The notes under the pieces: generated by a model
Told to the model about the DNA's origin: nothing
Seen by the model: only the letters and a program-made list of their open reading frames with translations
Database searches by the model: none
NCBI GenBank assembly: GCA_036506155.1
Contig: DASXSF010000108.1
Coordinates: 180,374-244,373 of the forward strand
DNA: 64,000 bases
Direction: 5' to 3'
Source of the DNA: DASXRA01 sp036506155
GTDB lineage: Bacteria > Actinomycetota > Actinomycetes > Mycobacteriales > Jatrophihabitantaceae
Made by a program: the position numbers and the translations under genes
Shown here: positions 8,829 to 18,458 of the stretch, one piece after another
How positions within the stretch are numbered: position 1 is the stretch's first letter
How the letters are laid out: each line of letters starts with the position of its first letter

Positions 8829-9213
8829 CTGGCACTCCTACCGCGTCCGCTGGCACGGGGACGAGTACGACGCCGGTGCCGACCCGCGACCGGACCAGCT
8901 CTGGATGCGCCTGTACGTGTCGAGTCCGGCGGCGGGGTTCGACGAGATCGAACCTCGCCGGCACGTCCGCGTTGTGCCCGCCATGGAGTGCGAGGTCATC
9001 CTGTACGTGACCGTTGTCTGCGAGTGGCGCGGCGCGCCCTTCCAGGTGCACGGCGACAAGGATCACGAACTTCTGCTGGAGTACACCGGAGGGCTGGTGC
9101 ACGTTGCTCAACGCCTGCAACTGCAGCGGATCGAACGTGGCGTCTACCGCACCTGGGTGCCGCGCGAAGAGGTTCGCGCGATGCGCGAGCACGCCGTCGT
9201 GTTGAGTCAGTGA
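8818..9213 (+). CDS. Hypothetical protein, ESX-linked
   Basis: A 131-residue protein of unknown function. It is soluble by appearance, with alternating beta-prone stretches (AVSWHSYRVRWHGDEY, HVRVVPAMECEVILYVTVVC) and a C-terminal helix. It contains many charged and aromatic residues, consistent with a small beta-sandwich or barrel fold. The ATG at 8818 overlaps the end of the SseB-like gene, so translation is coupled and the two products probably act together. The stop lies one base from the stop of a gene on the other strand, with no room for a separate terminator. I do not recognise a family. Confidence 0.65.
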   Translation: MAVSWHSYRVRWHGDEYDAGADPRPDQLWMRLYVSSPAAGFDEIEPRRHVRVVPAMECEVILYVTVVCEWRGAPFQVHGDKDHELLLEYTGGLVHVAQRLQLQRIERGVYRTWVPREEVRAMREHAVVLSQ

Positions 9214-9214
9214 G

Positions 9215-9904
9215 TCACCGGCGCGGCTGCTGGGCGATCAGTTGACTCTCGATCGTCGTCATGGAAAGCCGCGCCACCCGGATGTCGGCGCGGCTGATCA
9301 CAGCGACCGTCCGATCGGGCAGCGCCGCGAGGGCAGATACGTAGTCGGGCTTGTTGACCGCTCCGCAGACAACGACGGACTCCTGCACCGACAGGGTCTG
9401 CGCGAGGATCAGATCGGTCCGGCCGAGCAGATTCGCGTCCAGGCGGCCAACCTGCTCGCGAGCCGCAATCAGCGTCGACCACGCGTGCACGGCCGGCATC
9501 GCGCCCACTGCCGAGGTCGAGTAACTGTCGACCAGCAGCAGCTGCGGACGCAGGCTAGACCCGTACCAGTCGGGTTGCCGGTCCGGCCACGCGATCTCGA
9601 CCGCCCCGCGCGTGTCGGCCGCGGCACCGGCCAGCGCCGACCAGGCGCTCGGCCGGACGGTCTTGACCACCAGCGCGGCACCGAGGGCCAGCGCACGAAA
9701 AGCGACGAGCTGGGCCAGCCCGACCCGCCCGAGCACCGCGACAACGGTCGGTTCCGGACGGAACAGCGAGATCATGACCGGCTGGCCGTTGGGGTTTGTG
9801 CCGAGGATCAGCCCTGAACCGGCGGTGTGCACCCGGATCGCGTCCGCGGTGCCGGCGTCGGCGACCTGGGTCCCGACCTGCGTGAACGACGCGACCGCGG
9901 TCAC
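9215..9904 (-). CDS. EccE C-terminal-like protein, last gene of the leftward ESX operon
   Basis: A 229-residue protein. The part TAGSGLILGTNPNGQPVMISLF followed by RPEPTVVAVLGRVGLAQLVAFRALALGAALVVKT resembles the soluble C-terminal region of many actinobacterial EccE-type proteins, here encoded as a separate gene; this assignment is from family memory and is moderate. There is no membrane segment or signal. Start is GTG at 9902-9904, overlapping the eccE stop (GTGA), so it is co-translated with eccE. A split EccE, or a duplicated accessory subunit of the secretion channel, would both fit. The longer in-frame extension upstream runs against eccE in another frame and is rejected as shadow. Confidence 0.7.
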   Translation of the reverse strand: MTAVASFTQVGTQVADAGTADAIRVHTAGSGLILGTNPNGQPVMISLFRPEPTVVAVLGRVGLAQLVAFRALALGAALVVKTVRPSAWSALAGAAADTRGAVEIAWPDRQPDWYGSSLRPQLLLVDSYSTSAVGAMPAVHAWSTLIAAREQVGRLDANLLGRTDLILAQTLSVQESVVVCGAVNKPDYVSALAALPDRTVAVISRADIRVARLSMTTIESQLIAQQPRR

Positions 9905-11577
9905 GTTGCGAACCCGCCCAACGGCAGCGAGGCGGCGACGCCGAAGACATGCTCTCCGTCCATCCGCTGTATCCGGACACGGTGCCGCCGCGTGAGGTCG
10001 CGCAACTGGTTCGCAGCAAGGTCCGGCCGGTCGAGCGGAACGCTCACGCGAAGGGCTGCCTCCAGCTCGATGTCGGCGGCGTCGGCGCTCGCCGGCTTCA
10101 TCGCGTGGCGGGCCGCGATGCCCACCGTGGTGGCAACGGTGGGCAGGGTCACCAACTGGTCGAAGAACTCGCGGCCCGCCTGCGTCCCGAGGTCTGGCCA
10201 CTCGAGGAGGCGGTATGCCACCTGGGGATGCGATCCGGCCGACCACGAGTCCCAGTGCTCGCGCAGCCGGACACCTGTCGCGCTACCCGGCTGGCGCATC
10301 GGCATTGCGTCGCTCAGCACCGCCAGGTCGACGGCCAGCTGGGTGCGGTCGAGCGCGTTACCACGTATGCCGGCTCGCCGCAGCCGACGCTGGAGCCGCG
10401 AGACCGCGCGGAGCAGCGCGCGCCGGAGCTCCTGCTCGTCGGCGTCTTCGTCGCCAGGCATCCGCAAGGCCTGCAGCGCGATCCACGACCGACGCCGCGC
10501 GGGAACCATGCCCTGCGCGAGCGCCTGGTAGGACCGCGCAACGACCCCGTGTGCGCGGTACGCGCCAGGTGCGGGCGTGGTCTGTACGACCAACTGGGCG
10601 GCCACGGGCGGTCCGGCCTCGTCGGCGGGCGGCAGCAACACCGTTGGCGGCGGCACGATGGGTGCCGAGTCGACGACCATGCTTGTGTCGGCCGGCGAGA
10701 GCTCCAGAACGAGGCTGAGCCCGCCCACGTGGCTGAGCAGCGCCCGTTCCACATCATCGATCTCGATCGTGTCCAGGCGCACCCCGCGCAGGAACGGGCG
10801 CAGGAGTTCGCCGGCCGACGCGCCGGCGCCGATCGTGCACCCTCGGCGCCGGCACACAAAGCGCAGCCAGAGCCCGAGCCATTGGTACGCCCAGCGTCCG
10901 TTCCACCGCATGACGCTGATCGCGAGCAGCGCCGCCGCCCCGACCAGCAGCGGGATCATCAGGACAGGTCGCTGCTGCAGCGCGATGAGCACGGTGATGA
11001 TGCCGACCTGCCAGGCCACGATCTGCGCCACGTGCAGCGACCATGCCGTCGCCGGCTTGCGCGGCGCGCGCGGCTTGCCGGGCTGACTGAGCACCTGTGG
11101 CTTAGCCGCCGTCCCGGCGACCTCGCCCGCGTCCCAGTAGTGGGGCTTGCTCCATGCCGCCGCGACGGGCGCGGCCCTCGCTGTCGCCGGTGCCCTTGCC
11201 GCCGTCGCCGTCGCCAGCGCTCGTGACGCGGCCGCGGGCGCTGCCGCAGCCACGTACGCGCGAGGAACGGTCGAATCGGCAATCGACTCGGCCTGCGGCG
11301 GCGCCGCAACCCGAACCGCCGGCGCCGCGCCCTGGCTGCGGTGCAGGTTCGCTACGGTCGCGGACGGCGGTGGTACGGGTACGGCGTCGGCCGGCTGCGG
11401 TACCGCGGCGGCCGGTGGCCGGCCACCGATGATCCCGCTCCGGGTCGAACGGGTCGAGGTGTCGGGTTCGGCTGAGCGTGCTGCATAAAGCGCGGCACCC
11501 GGCTGTCGCTGCTCGGTGGCATCATTCGGCGGGTCGCGCGGCGGCTCGGCCGGATCGTCGGTGCCGTGCCGCGCCAT
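9901..11577 (-). CDS. eccE: Type VII secretion protein EccE
   Basis: Membrane component that surrounds EccC/EccD in the ESX channel. The 558-residue protein opens with about 170 residues of Ala/Pro-rich disordered sequence, unusually long for EccE, followed by two close membrane helices (about 185-235: VAQIVAWQVGIITVLIALQQ, and MIPLLVGAAALLAISVMRW). After them comes the conserved motif WNGRWAYQWLGLWLRFVCRR typical of EccE, and a soluble domain with VERALLSHVGGLSLVLEL, the TV-rich Q-loop and the late HRVRIQRMDGEHVFGVAASL. The ATG (11575-11577) follows AAGGAGA by nine bases. It sits 49 bases after the Pro-rich gene and runs into the EccE-C-like gene by a GTGA overlap. Confidence 0.85.
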   Translation of the reverse strand: MARHGTDDPAEPPRDPPNDATEQRQPGAALYAARSAEPDTSTRSTRSGIIGGRPPAAAVPQPADAVPVPPPSATVANLHRSQGAAPAVRVAAPPQAESIADSTVPRAYVAAAAPAAASRALATATAARAPATARAAPVAAAWSKPHYWDAGEVAGTAAKPQVLSQPGKPRAPRKPATAWSLHVAQIVAWQVGIITVLIALQQRPVLMIPLLVGAAALLAISVMRWNGRWAYQWLGLWLRFVCRRRGCTIGAGASAGELLRPFLRGVRLDTIEIDDVERALLSHVGGLSLVLELSPADTSMVVDSAPIVPPPTVLLPPADEAGPPVAAQLVVQTTPAPGAYRAHGVVARSYQALAQGMVPARRRSWIALQALRMPGDEDADEQELRRALLRAVSRLQRRLRRAGIRGNALDRTQLAVDLAVLSDAMPMRQPGSATGVRLREHWDSWSAGSHPQVAYRLLEWPDLGTQAGREFFDQLVTLPTVATTVGIAARHAMKPASADAADIELEAALRVSVPLDRPDLAANQLRDLTRRHRVRIQRMDGEHVFGVAASLPLGGFAT

Positions 11578-11626
11578 CTCGTCGGTCTCCTTCGCGCTCG
11601 AAATCCGCCTGCCACACCGCCGCCGG

Positions 11627-13504
11627 TCACGTCACACTAGGGTCCGTGGGTCCGGGCCGCAGCGCGGGGTCAGGTTGGGCATCCGGCTTCGACTCAGCCG
11701 GCCGCTCGATGACTGCCGGCGTCGACGGCTCGGCGGTGAACAGCTCGGTGTCGCCGACGAAGTCGATCCGCGACTCGTCCCCGGTCGCGATGACGTGCCT
11801 GTTACGGGCCTCCTCCGCCGGACGTCGGGGCGCAATCGCCGCGGGACGGCTCTCGGCCGCCTCGGGCTCGCCGGCCAGGCCAGGACCAGGCATCCCCCGA
11901 CCGGCCAAGCCCTGGCGCAGCGCCGAAAGCGTCGACTCCATGTCCTCCTCGGCCAACTCGGTGGCAGGACCGAGCCGGCCGTTCAGGGTGGGCAGCCGGC
12001 GTAGCGGCATCTCCTCCGTCTCGGGCGTGCCCGGCCGCCGTGTAGGCGGCTCCGGGTTGCGAATCCCCTGCAGGCTTCTGGGCGTGCCGAAGCGACCGGG
12101 GTTGGGGGGAATGTCGTCGCCGGCAGCACCAGGCCGCATCGGATCGGCCTCGTCGAACTGCCCCGGCTTTCTGTTGTTGCGACCTGGCAACGCAGGCATA
12201 CGCCGACCCGGTGGCGGCATCTCGGGCATCTCGCCGCGCGGTACACCCGGACGAGATGCCTGCGGCGTGCCGCGTGCGCCTCCACGGCCGGGCAGCGATG
12301 GCGGCGGGGTGCGCATACCCGACCCTGGTGGCGGTTCGCCCATGCCCTCCGGCGCTGCGCCCGTTCCGCGTCCCTGCAGGCCGCCTGGCATCTCGGGCGC
12401 ATCGCGCGGCCCCAGCGCGCCGGGTCCCAGACCGCCGAGGCCGCCTCGCAGCTCACCGAGACCGACGGGTGCCTCGCCCGGACCTCCGGCCAGCGCGGCG
12501 GGCGTGGCGCCGAGCGCGGCCGGTGCGATCAGCCCGGCCGGCGGCGCCCCCAGCGGCGCCGGAGGCTGGCCGGGCGCCTGAGGCAGCGCACCCGGCGGCA
12601 GCGGCGGCAGGGGCGACGGCATCCCTTGAGGCGCCGCGTTCGGCAACGGTGCGGGGGCAGGCGGCTTGTGGGCAAGCGGTGGTGGCGCTCCGGGCGGGGC
12701 AGGCGGCGCGCCGGTCGGCGCTGGCGGGGGCGCAGGCGGCGCGCCAGGCGGCGGGGCAGGTGGCGCCCCCGGACTTCCCGGAGGGCTGCCCGGCGGACCA
12801 CCTCCGAGGCCGAATGCGTCTATAAGCTGCTGGTTCGTCGGAAAATGCGCGTTGGTCGGCCCGGTGAACTTCTGGCCGGGGTTCACCGCCCCGAACGCGT
12901 CGAAGAAGGCGCTGTTCAGCGGCTCCAGGACCTCCGACTTGGCTCGGTTGGTGTACTCCTCGAGGATCGGGTCGAGCAGGGTCTTGCCGGTCCACCCCTC
13001 CTTGAGACCCTCCCACCATCTCTTCGGGTTGTCCCAGAGTGCCTGGGACTTGTGCTCCTCGGTCTCCGCGGCCGCGATCTTGCTGTTGAACTCGTTCCAC
13101 AGGTCGACCATGTGGTTCTGCACCTTCGTGATCGCCCCGGCCAGAGTGGTCAGCGCTGTGGCGTTCCCGGTCGCCATGTCGTGCCAGTCGGACAGCGACG
13201 CTTTCGAGTTGTCGACCCACGCGTAGAAGACATCGGCGGCGTCACTGGTCCATTGGGGTTTGAGATCGCCGTAGTGCTTGTCCAGATGAGACATCGTCGT
13301 CGTCAGGAGTGTCGCAATAGCGGTCCAGCCATGCGCGGCATCGGTGACGGTCGCCGGCTTCTCGCCCATCACGAAGATATAGATCTCCTTGATCGTCGCG
13401 GTGACGGGAATCTGACTCGAACGGTCCGCATACGGGTCGAAGTCCGGAGTGGCGTAGCTGGGCGCGCCGCCATATGGGCCGTACGGAGGGTAACTGCCTC
13501 CCAT
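11627..13504 (-). CDS. Pro/Gly-rich ESX-associated helical protein (putative secreted substrate)
   Basis: A 625-residue protein with a helical N-terminal third (about residues 35-230; TIKEIYIFVMGEKPATVTDA, HYGDLKPQWTSDAADVFYAW, VQNHMVDLWNEFNSK) and a long low-complexity remainder rich in Pro, Gly, Ala and Met-Pro steps. This head-plus-Pro-rich-tail plan is common among ESX substrates such as PPE, Esp and related proteins, and QWTSDAADVFYAW resembles the WxG-type turn. No signal peptide or membrane helix is present. The ATG at 13502-13504 follows GGGGGA closely; an in-frame TTG nine codons earlier is less likely. The gene lies between the helical protein gene and eccE in the same leftward run. 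A peptidoglycan-crossing or surface role is only a guess. Confidence 0.75.
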   Translation of the reverse strand: MGGSYPPYGPYGGAPSYATPDFDPYADRSSQIPVTATIKEIYIFVMGEKPATVTDAAHGWTAIATLLTTTMSHLDKHYGDLKPQWTSDAADVFYAWVDNSKASLSDWHDMATGNATALTTLAGAITKVQNHMVDLWNEFNSKIAAAETEEHKSQALWDNPKRWWEGLKEGWTGKTLLDPILEEYTNRAKSEVLEPLNSAFFDAFGAVNPGQKFTGPTNAHFPTNQQLIDAFGLGGGPPGSPPGSPGAPPAPPPGAPPAPPPAPTGAPPAPPGAPPPLAHKPPAPAPLPNAAPQGMPSPLPPLPPGALPQAPGQPPAPLGAPPAGLIAPAALGATPAALAGGPGEAPVGLGELRGGLGGLGPGALGPRDAPEMPGGLQGRGTGAAPEGMGEPPPGSGMRTPPPSLPGRGGARGTPQASRPGVPRGEMPEMPPPGRRMPALPGRNNRKPGQFDEADPMRPGAAGDDIPPNPGRFGTPRSLQGIRNPEPPTRRPGTPETEEMPLRRLPTLNGRLGPATELAEEDMESTLSALRQGLAGRGMPGPGLAGEPEAAESRPAAIAPRRPAEEARNRHVIATGDESRIDFVGDTELFTAEPSTPAVIERPAESKPDAQPDPALRPGPTDPSVT

Positions 13505-13564
13505 CGTTCCCCCTGTCGATCTGTCGGACAACCTCTGGCGACGCCGAGCGTTTCGGCGCGCCGC

Positions 13565-14218
13565 TCAGGCCTCGGTCACCGGAGGCGTGTCAGGTCGACC
13601 GTCGAGGGGTCCCGGGGCGAGGATCTTGACGTTGGGATCCGGGGCGTTGGGATCCTTCGGGGTCCAGTGCTCATCCTTGAGGTAGTGGTCGTTGTGGATT
13701 CGGACCTGTTCCATCGCTGAAGGTGCGGGGTTCGGGTCGGTCGGGGGGTCGGACTTCGTCGGCGGAGGCAGGTGGTCCTCGCCAGTCTGCTGCAAGAGCC
13801 GGCGCACCCTCGCGTCCTCGGCCTGCTTCTTGGCGTCGCCCGCCGCCAAGAAGGTGGCCACTGACTGCGTGCCCGGGGCGGGGTTGAAAGCCGCCTGCAC
13901 GTCGTGCAGCGCCTGAGCTTGAGATAGGTCGCCTGCCCGGTAGTTGGCCGCTTCCACGACGGCGCCGCAGCCCATCGAGAGCAGCCCCTTGTAGACGTCC
14001 TGCTGGAACTGACCCCACGAATAGGCGACGACGTGATAGTAGTAGTCCCGGAACACCTGCGCCTCGTTGGTGCCGGAGAAGCCGACCTGGGCCTGATCGA
14101 TGCCCGTCGCCTTGTTGACGCCGCTACCGAAGTCCCCGACCATGGGCTGGTCGCCGAACGCCAACGCCTTGCCGAACGCGGCCAAGGCGTCGATGTTGAC
14201 CTTGCTCTCATCCGCCAT
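13565..14218 (-). CDS. Helical ESX-associated protein (Esp/WXG-like)
   Basis: A 217-residue protein without signal peptide or membrane span. Residues 1-150 are predicted helical, with SKVNIDALAAFGKALAFG, a GFSGTNEAQVFRDYYYHVVA segment and SWGQFQQDVYKGLLSMG; the last 60 residues are Pro/Asp-rich and extended. Size, helical content and place between eccC and a Pro-rich ESX protein suggest a secreted partner or chaperone of the EspB/EspC kind, but no exact family is recognised. A strong ribosome-binding site, GGAGGAG, precedes the ATG by seven bases. It lies 60 bases before the Pro-rich gene. Confidence 0.72.
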   Translation of the reverse strand: MADESKVNIDALAAFGKALAFGDQPMVGDFGSGVNKATGIDQAQVGFSGTNEAQVFRDYYYHVVAYSWGQFQQDVYKGLLSMGCGAVVEAANYRAGDLSQAQALHDVQAAFNPAPGTQSVATFLAAGDAKKQAEDARVRRLLQQTGEDHLPPPTKSDPPTDPNPAPSAMEQVRIHNDHYLKDEHWTPKDPNAPDPNVKILAPGPLDGRPDTPPVTEA

Positions 14219-14347
14219 ACCCAGCTCCTCCCGGGGGCGCCGCTGCTACCGCCCAGAGGCGGATTGATCGGTCGCTACGACTGTAGCGTCCGACCTGAGC
14301 ATTGACGAACAATCTCACGAAATCTGACCTGAAGCGGTTCACTCCAC

Positions 14348-17300
14348 CTAGATCGGCGGCGGCAGCCATGCCAGCTGGACCAGCCGGAGGCCTTCCTTGC
14401 GGGTGATCAGCCACCCGCGTCCGGGCGGCTGCGCGGATGGCCGGACGATCCCGACGAGCGCACCCTCATCCCGGTCACCGGACATGACCAGTCCTGGCGA
14501 GGACAGCTCGCGCAGCCGCATCAGCACGGGTTCGTACATCGCCCGTCCGGAGCCACCGCTGCGCCGGGCCACGATCAGGTGCAGGCCGATGTCGCGGGCC
14601 TGCGGGAGGAACTCGACCAGCGGCTCGAGCGGATTCGGGCTCACGGCAGCCACCAGATCGTAATCGTCGACCAGCAGGTACAGGTCCGCGCCGGTGTACC
14701 AGCTTCGGGTGCGCAATTGCTCCGGTGTGATGTCGGGCCCGGGCAGCCGCTTGCGCATGACGTCGCACACTTCTGTGATGATCGACCGGGTCGTCTCCGA
14801 GGACGTACCGTAGCCGATGAGGTGACCGGTGGTCACCGCTCGGAGCAGGCTGCGGCGGTGGTCGACCAGCACGATCCGCGCCTGTCCGGGCCGGTGCTGC
14901 TCGACGATTCGATTGCTGAACGCGCGCAGGAACCCGCTCTTGCCGCACTCGGCGTCGCCGTAAACCACGAAGTGCGGGTCGGACGACAGGTCGAGGTACA
15001 CCGGGCCCAAATCGTTCTCGGCGATGCCGATCACGATTCCCCGCTCGGCGTCCACGGGCAGGCTGTCGTACGGCACCAGGTCGGGCAGCAGCCGAACCGG
15101 CGGTGCGAACGCGCCGGGCCAGGCCTTGCGGATGTCGTCCACCATCGCCGCCACACCGTCGGCCAGATCGTCGGCGGTGGCCCTGCCGTCCAACCGCGGG
15201 AGGCCGGTGAGCATGTGCATCTTGTCCGGCGTAATGCCGCGGCCCGGGGTCTCAGCCGGAACGTTCATGGCCGCACGGCGATCGAGGGCCGAGTCGCCGG
15301 GGTCGCCGAGGCGCAACTCGAGCCGGGTGCCGAACAGATCGCGTATCGCCGGACGCAGGTCCATCCACCGGGACGCGCCGACGACGAGGTGGATGCCGTA
15401 GGACAGGCCGCGGGTTGCCAGGTCGGTGAGCACCGGCTCCAGATCGTCGAAGTCGTTGCGGATCGTGAGCCACCCGTCCACGACGAGGAACGCGTCACCG
15501 AACGGATCGTCGGCGTGCTGGCCCTGCTGCCGGAGGCGGCGATACGTCGTCATGCCGTCGATCCCGTGCTTGGCGAAGCGCCGTTCGCGCTGTTCGAGCA
15601 GCGTCACCATTTCCGCCACCGTGCGACGAATCTGCGCGGCGTCTGTCCGGGCAGCGACACCGCCGACGTGCGGGAGCTCGCGCAGCGAGGCCAGCGACCC
15701 GCCCCCGAAGTCCAGGCAGTAGAACTGCGCCTCGCGCGGCGTGTGCGTGAGCGCCATGCTCGCGATGAGCGTCCGCATGACTGTGCTCTTGCCACTGCGT
15801 GGTCCCCCGACTATCACCGCGTGGCCACTGCCTCCGGCCAGGTCGAGGGTGAGGATGTCGCGGCGCTGATCGAGCGGCCTGTCGATGATGCCGACCGGGG
15901 TCCGCAGCCCACCGCGCTGATCGGGATTGGACACGGTCAAGCCGCGCTCGGGATCGATGACGAGTGGCGGGAGAAGCGTGTCGAGGGTCGGCGGATCGCC
16001 CAACGGCGGCAGCCAGACCTGGTGCGCCGGCGTGCCGTTCCCCTCGATCCGCTCCACAAGGACGTCCAGCAGCGTCTGGCCGAGCGCGTCGTCGGTTTCC
16101 TCGGTCGCTTCAGGCGTGGCCTCCTCGGCCTCGAGCGGTGGCGCCAGGTAGCGCGTGTCGTAGTCGCGGACGCCGTCCCAGCCGGCGCTCGCCCCCAAGG
16201 CCGCCCGTTGCCCGGGCCGCCGATACACGCCCGACACGTACGCCGCTCGGAACCTGACCAGCGGATCGGTGCCGTACTTGAGGTATCCGTGCCCGGGAGC
16301 CCGCGGCAGTTCGAAGGCATCCGGCGAATTCAGCACCACCCGAGACTCCATCGCGGAGTTGGTGCGCAGTCCGATCCGGTACGACAGGTGCGTGTCCAGA
16401 CCGCGCAGCCTGCCCTCCTCCAGGCGTTGGGACGCCAGCAGCAGGTGCACGCCCAGCGACCGGCCCACACGGCCGATCTGCACGAACATATCGATGAAAT
16501 CCGGCTTGGCAGACAGCAGCTCGCTGAACTCGTCACAGATGATCAGCAGGCTGGGTACCGGAGACAGCGGCGCGCCCGCCAGCCGCGCCTTCTCGTAGTC
16601 GCGCACCGAGGAGAAGTTGCCGGCCCGGCGCAGCAGTTCCTGCCGTCGCAGCAGTTCGCCGTTGATCGCGTCGGTCATCCGGTCGACGAGCGGCAACTCG
16701 TCGGCGAGGTTGGTGATCACCGCGCTCGTGTGCGGCAATCGGTCAAGCTTGGTGAACGTCGCACCGCCCTTGAAGTCGACCAGCACGAAGTTGAGCGTCT
16801 CCGAGTCGTGCGACAGCCCCAGCGCCAGCACCAAGGTCCGCAGCAGCTCGGACTTGCCCGCCCCGGTAGCGCCGACGAGCAGACCGTGCGGGCCCATGCC
16901 GTCCTGCGCGGACTCCTTCAGATCCAGCTCGACCGCCTGCCCGTCCGGACCGATGCCGATTGGCACCCGCAGCCGGTCGCGGTTGGGGCGTGGCGCCCAG
17001 CCGATGCGCGGGTCGAAGGAGAAGGGGTCGCCGAGCTCGAGCAGCTCGGCGAGGCCGAGCGCCGTACTCATGCTTTGTTCGCCCTGCCCGGCGACCGACA
17101 TCCGCATCGGGGCGAGCTGGCGCGCGAGCGACTCGGTCTCGGCGAGGCTCAGTGAGTCGGCGTGGCCGATCTCGGTCTCGCCGTCGATGGTGCGGCTGAC
17201 CAGCGTCGCCTTGTCGTCGATCTCCAGTACGAGCGTGGCCCGGTCCAGCAGGCGCGGCGGCGGGTCTTGCAGGTCGATGATCGTGACGCCCTCGACGCCG

Positions 17301-18307
17301 CCCTCGGTCATCAGATGGTTGGACCCAGCCACGTCGCCGCCATCGAGGACGACCACCACGTGCTGGCCGGTAACCTGCGGCACCGGCGCGCTCGGATTGA
17401 ACCGGGGTCTCGTGGCGAGCAGGTCGTCGAGCATCGCCTCCAGTGCGGTGATGCTGGGCGCGACCATCCGCAGCGGGCCGAGCGCATCGACGCGCTCCGG
17501 ATGCAACGCCTGTGGCAGCCACTTGGCCCACTCCCACTCGCGCCGCCGATGCTCGGCGGCGCAGACCGCCACAAGCACGTCGTCGGGCGAGTGGTGCACC
17601 GCAAGCTGTGCGAGCAGAGCCCGGCAGGTTGCCCGAACACGCTCCTCACGGCCACGGACGTACACGCGGCTGAATCCGTTGACCGCCATGGCGACGGGCA
17701 GGTCCGGGACCTGTGAGTACGTCAGCACGAATTGCCGCAGCGCCGACGCGCACACCGGCTCGAGGTCGTCCAGTGGGCGGGTCTGTGGCGGGATGATTGG
17801 CGTGGCGAGTTCCTGCGGGCCGATCCCGATCCGGACGACGCCGAAGTCGGCGTCGTTGCGGCGCCGCTCCCAGAGCCGGTAGCTGGCCGCCGTCGTCCAA
17901 AGGTCCCCCGGATCCGGGTGGCGGTAGAACATGGCTTTGCGCTGCTGGATGGCCGTCCTCCTCGCCTTGCGGCGGTGCAGCGCGAGATGCCGCATGTAGT
18001 CGCGGCGAGCCGCGATCATCTCGCGCTTGCTCTTGCCGCCGCCGCTGACCAGCTGCATGCCCACCATGCCGAGCGCCGAGACGCCGAACAAGCCGCCGGT
18101 CATGTACGTCAGCGCACCGCCGCCGCGACCCGAGAACATCAGCGCCATGGCGGCGGATCCGGCCAGCATCGGCATCATCATCATCATCTGGGACCAGTTG
18201 CGACCCTGCGCATCAGGAATGACCGGGGGCGGGTCGATGATCACCTCGCCGGATGGCAGCTCTGGCGCGTGCCGGCGCGGTTGCCGTTTGAGCACGACTG
18301 TCCCCAC
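14348..18307 (-). CDS. eccC: Type VII secretion ATPase EccC (FtsK/SpoIIIE type)
   Basis: The ESX motor, a membrane protein with three FtsK/SpoIIIE ATPase domains in one chain (about 1319 residues). The N-terminus has the family motif TVVLKRQPRRHAPELPSGEV, then two membrane helices after a short run of five Met. Walker A motifs are GATGAGKS (about residue 479), GGPRSGKS (about 834) and GDAECGKS (about 1116), all with intact Lys and Ser. LVDFKGGATF and LIICDEFSELL are the first-domain Walker B and neighbour. AGAAGGAGG abuts the ATG at 18314-18316; the GTG at 18305-18307, nine bases downstream of it, has the better spacing and gives the usual family start, so it is chosen. The gene is divergent from eccD across about 150 bases. 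Confidence 0.93.
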   Translation of the reverse strand: MGTVVLKRQPRRHAPELPSGEVIIDPPPVIPDAQGRNWSQMMMMMPMLAGSAAMALMFSGRGGGALTYMTGGLFGVSALGMVGMQLVSGGGKSKREMIAARRDYMRHLALHRRKARRTAIQQRKAMFYRHPDPGDLWTTAASYRLWERRRNDADFGVVRIGIGPQELATPIIPPQTRPLDDLEPVCASALRQFVLTYSQVPDLPVAMAVNGFSRVYVRGREERVRATCRALLAQLAVHHSPDDVLVAVCAAEHRRREWEWAKWLPQALHPERVDALGPLRMVAPSITALEAMLDDLLATRPRFNPSAPVPQVTGQHVVVVLDGGDVAGSNHLMTEGGVEGVTIIDLQDPPPRLLDRATLVLEIDDKATLVSRTIDGETEIGHADSLSLAETESLARQLAPMRMSVAGQGEQSMSTALGLAELLELGDPFSFDPRIGWAPRPNRDRLRVPIGIGPDGQAVELDLKESAQDGMGPHGLLVGATGAGKSELLRTLVLALGLSHDSETLNFVLVDFKGGATFTKLDRLPHTSAVITNLADELPLVDRMTDAINGELLRRQELLRRAGNFSSVRDYEKARLAGAPLSPVPSLLIICDEFSELLSAKPDFIDMFVQIGRVGRSLGVHLLLASQRLEEGRLRGLDTHLSYRIGLRTNSAMESRVVLNSPDAFELPRAPGHGYLKYGTDPLVRFRAAYVSGVYRRPGQRAALGASAGWDGVRDYDTRYLAPPLEAEEATPEATEETDDALGQTLLDVLVERIEGNGTPAHQVWLPPLGDPPTLDTLLPPLVIDPERGLTVSNPDQRGGLRTPVGIIDRPLDQRRDILTLDLAGGSGHAVIVGGPRSGKSTVMRTLIASMALTHTPREAQFYCLDFGGGSLASLRELPHVGGVAARTDAAQIRRTVAEMVTLLEQRERRFAKHGIDGMTTYRRLRQQGQHADDPFGDAFLVVDGWLTIRNDFDDLEPVLTDLATRGLSYGIHLVVGASRWMDLRPAIRDLFGTRLELRLGDPGDSALDRRAAMNVPAETPGRGITPDKMHMLTGLPRLDGRATADDLADGVAAMVDDIRKAWPGAFAPPVRLLPDLVPYDSLPVDAERGIVIGIAENDLGPVYLDLSSDPHFVVYGDAECGKSGFLRAFSNRIVEQHRPGQARIVLVDHRRSLLRAVTTGHLIGYGTSSETTRSIITEVCDVMRKRLPGPDITPEQLRTRSWYTGADLYLLVDDYDLVAAVSPNPLEPLVEFLPQARDIGLHLIVARRSGGSGRAMYEPVLMRLRELSSPGLVMSGDRDEGALVGIVRPSAQPPGRGWLITRKEGLRLVQLAWLPPPI

Positions 18308-18458
18308 CAGAGCCATCCTCCTTCTGCACAGGGGTTCACGGCCGCGCCCAGAAGTGCGCCTTTTGGGGTACCGGCCCCTATCGTATGGTCCATGCGACCG
18401 AAGCACACCGGTCACCGCACATCCCCGCATGGACGGTATCGCCACCGAAAGGCTGACT

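Noticed and set aside
14273..14288. Small hairpin CGCTAC/GTAGCG after eccC
   Set aside because: Only 6 bp with a four-base loop and no T-run; too short to call terminator or operator.
14579..17155. 858-codon open frame on the plus strand
   Set aside because: It lies opposite eccC, whose motifs are all intact on the minus strand; the plus-strand product has no recognisable fold.
18174..18190. Trinucleotide run in eccC encoding five Met
   Set aside because: Length change would not shift the frame, and Met-rich starts of the first membrane helix occur in EccC proteins, so phase variation is not suggested.
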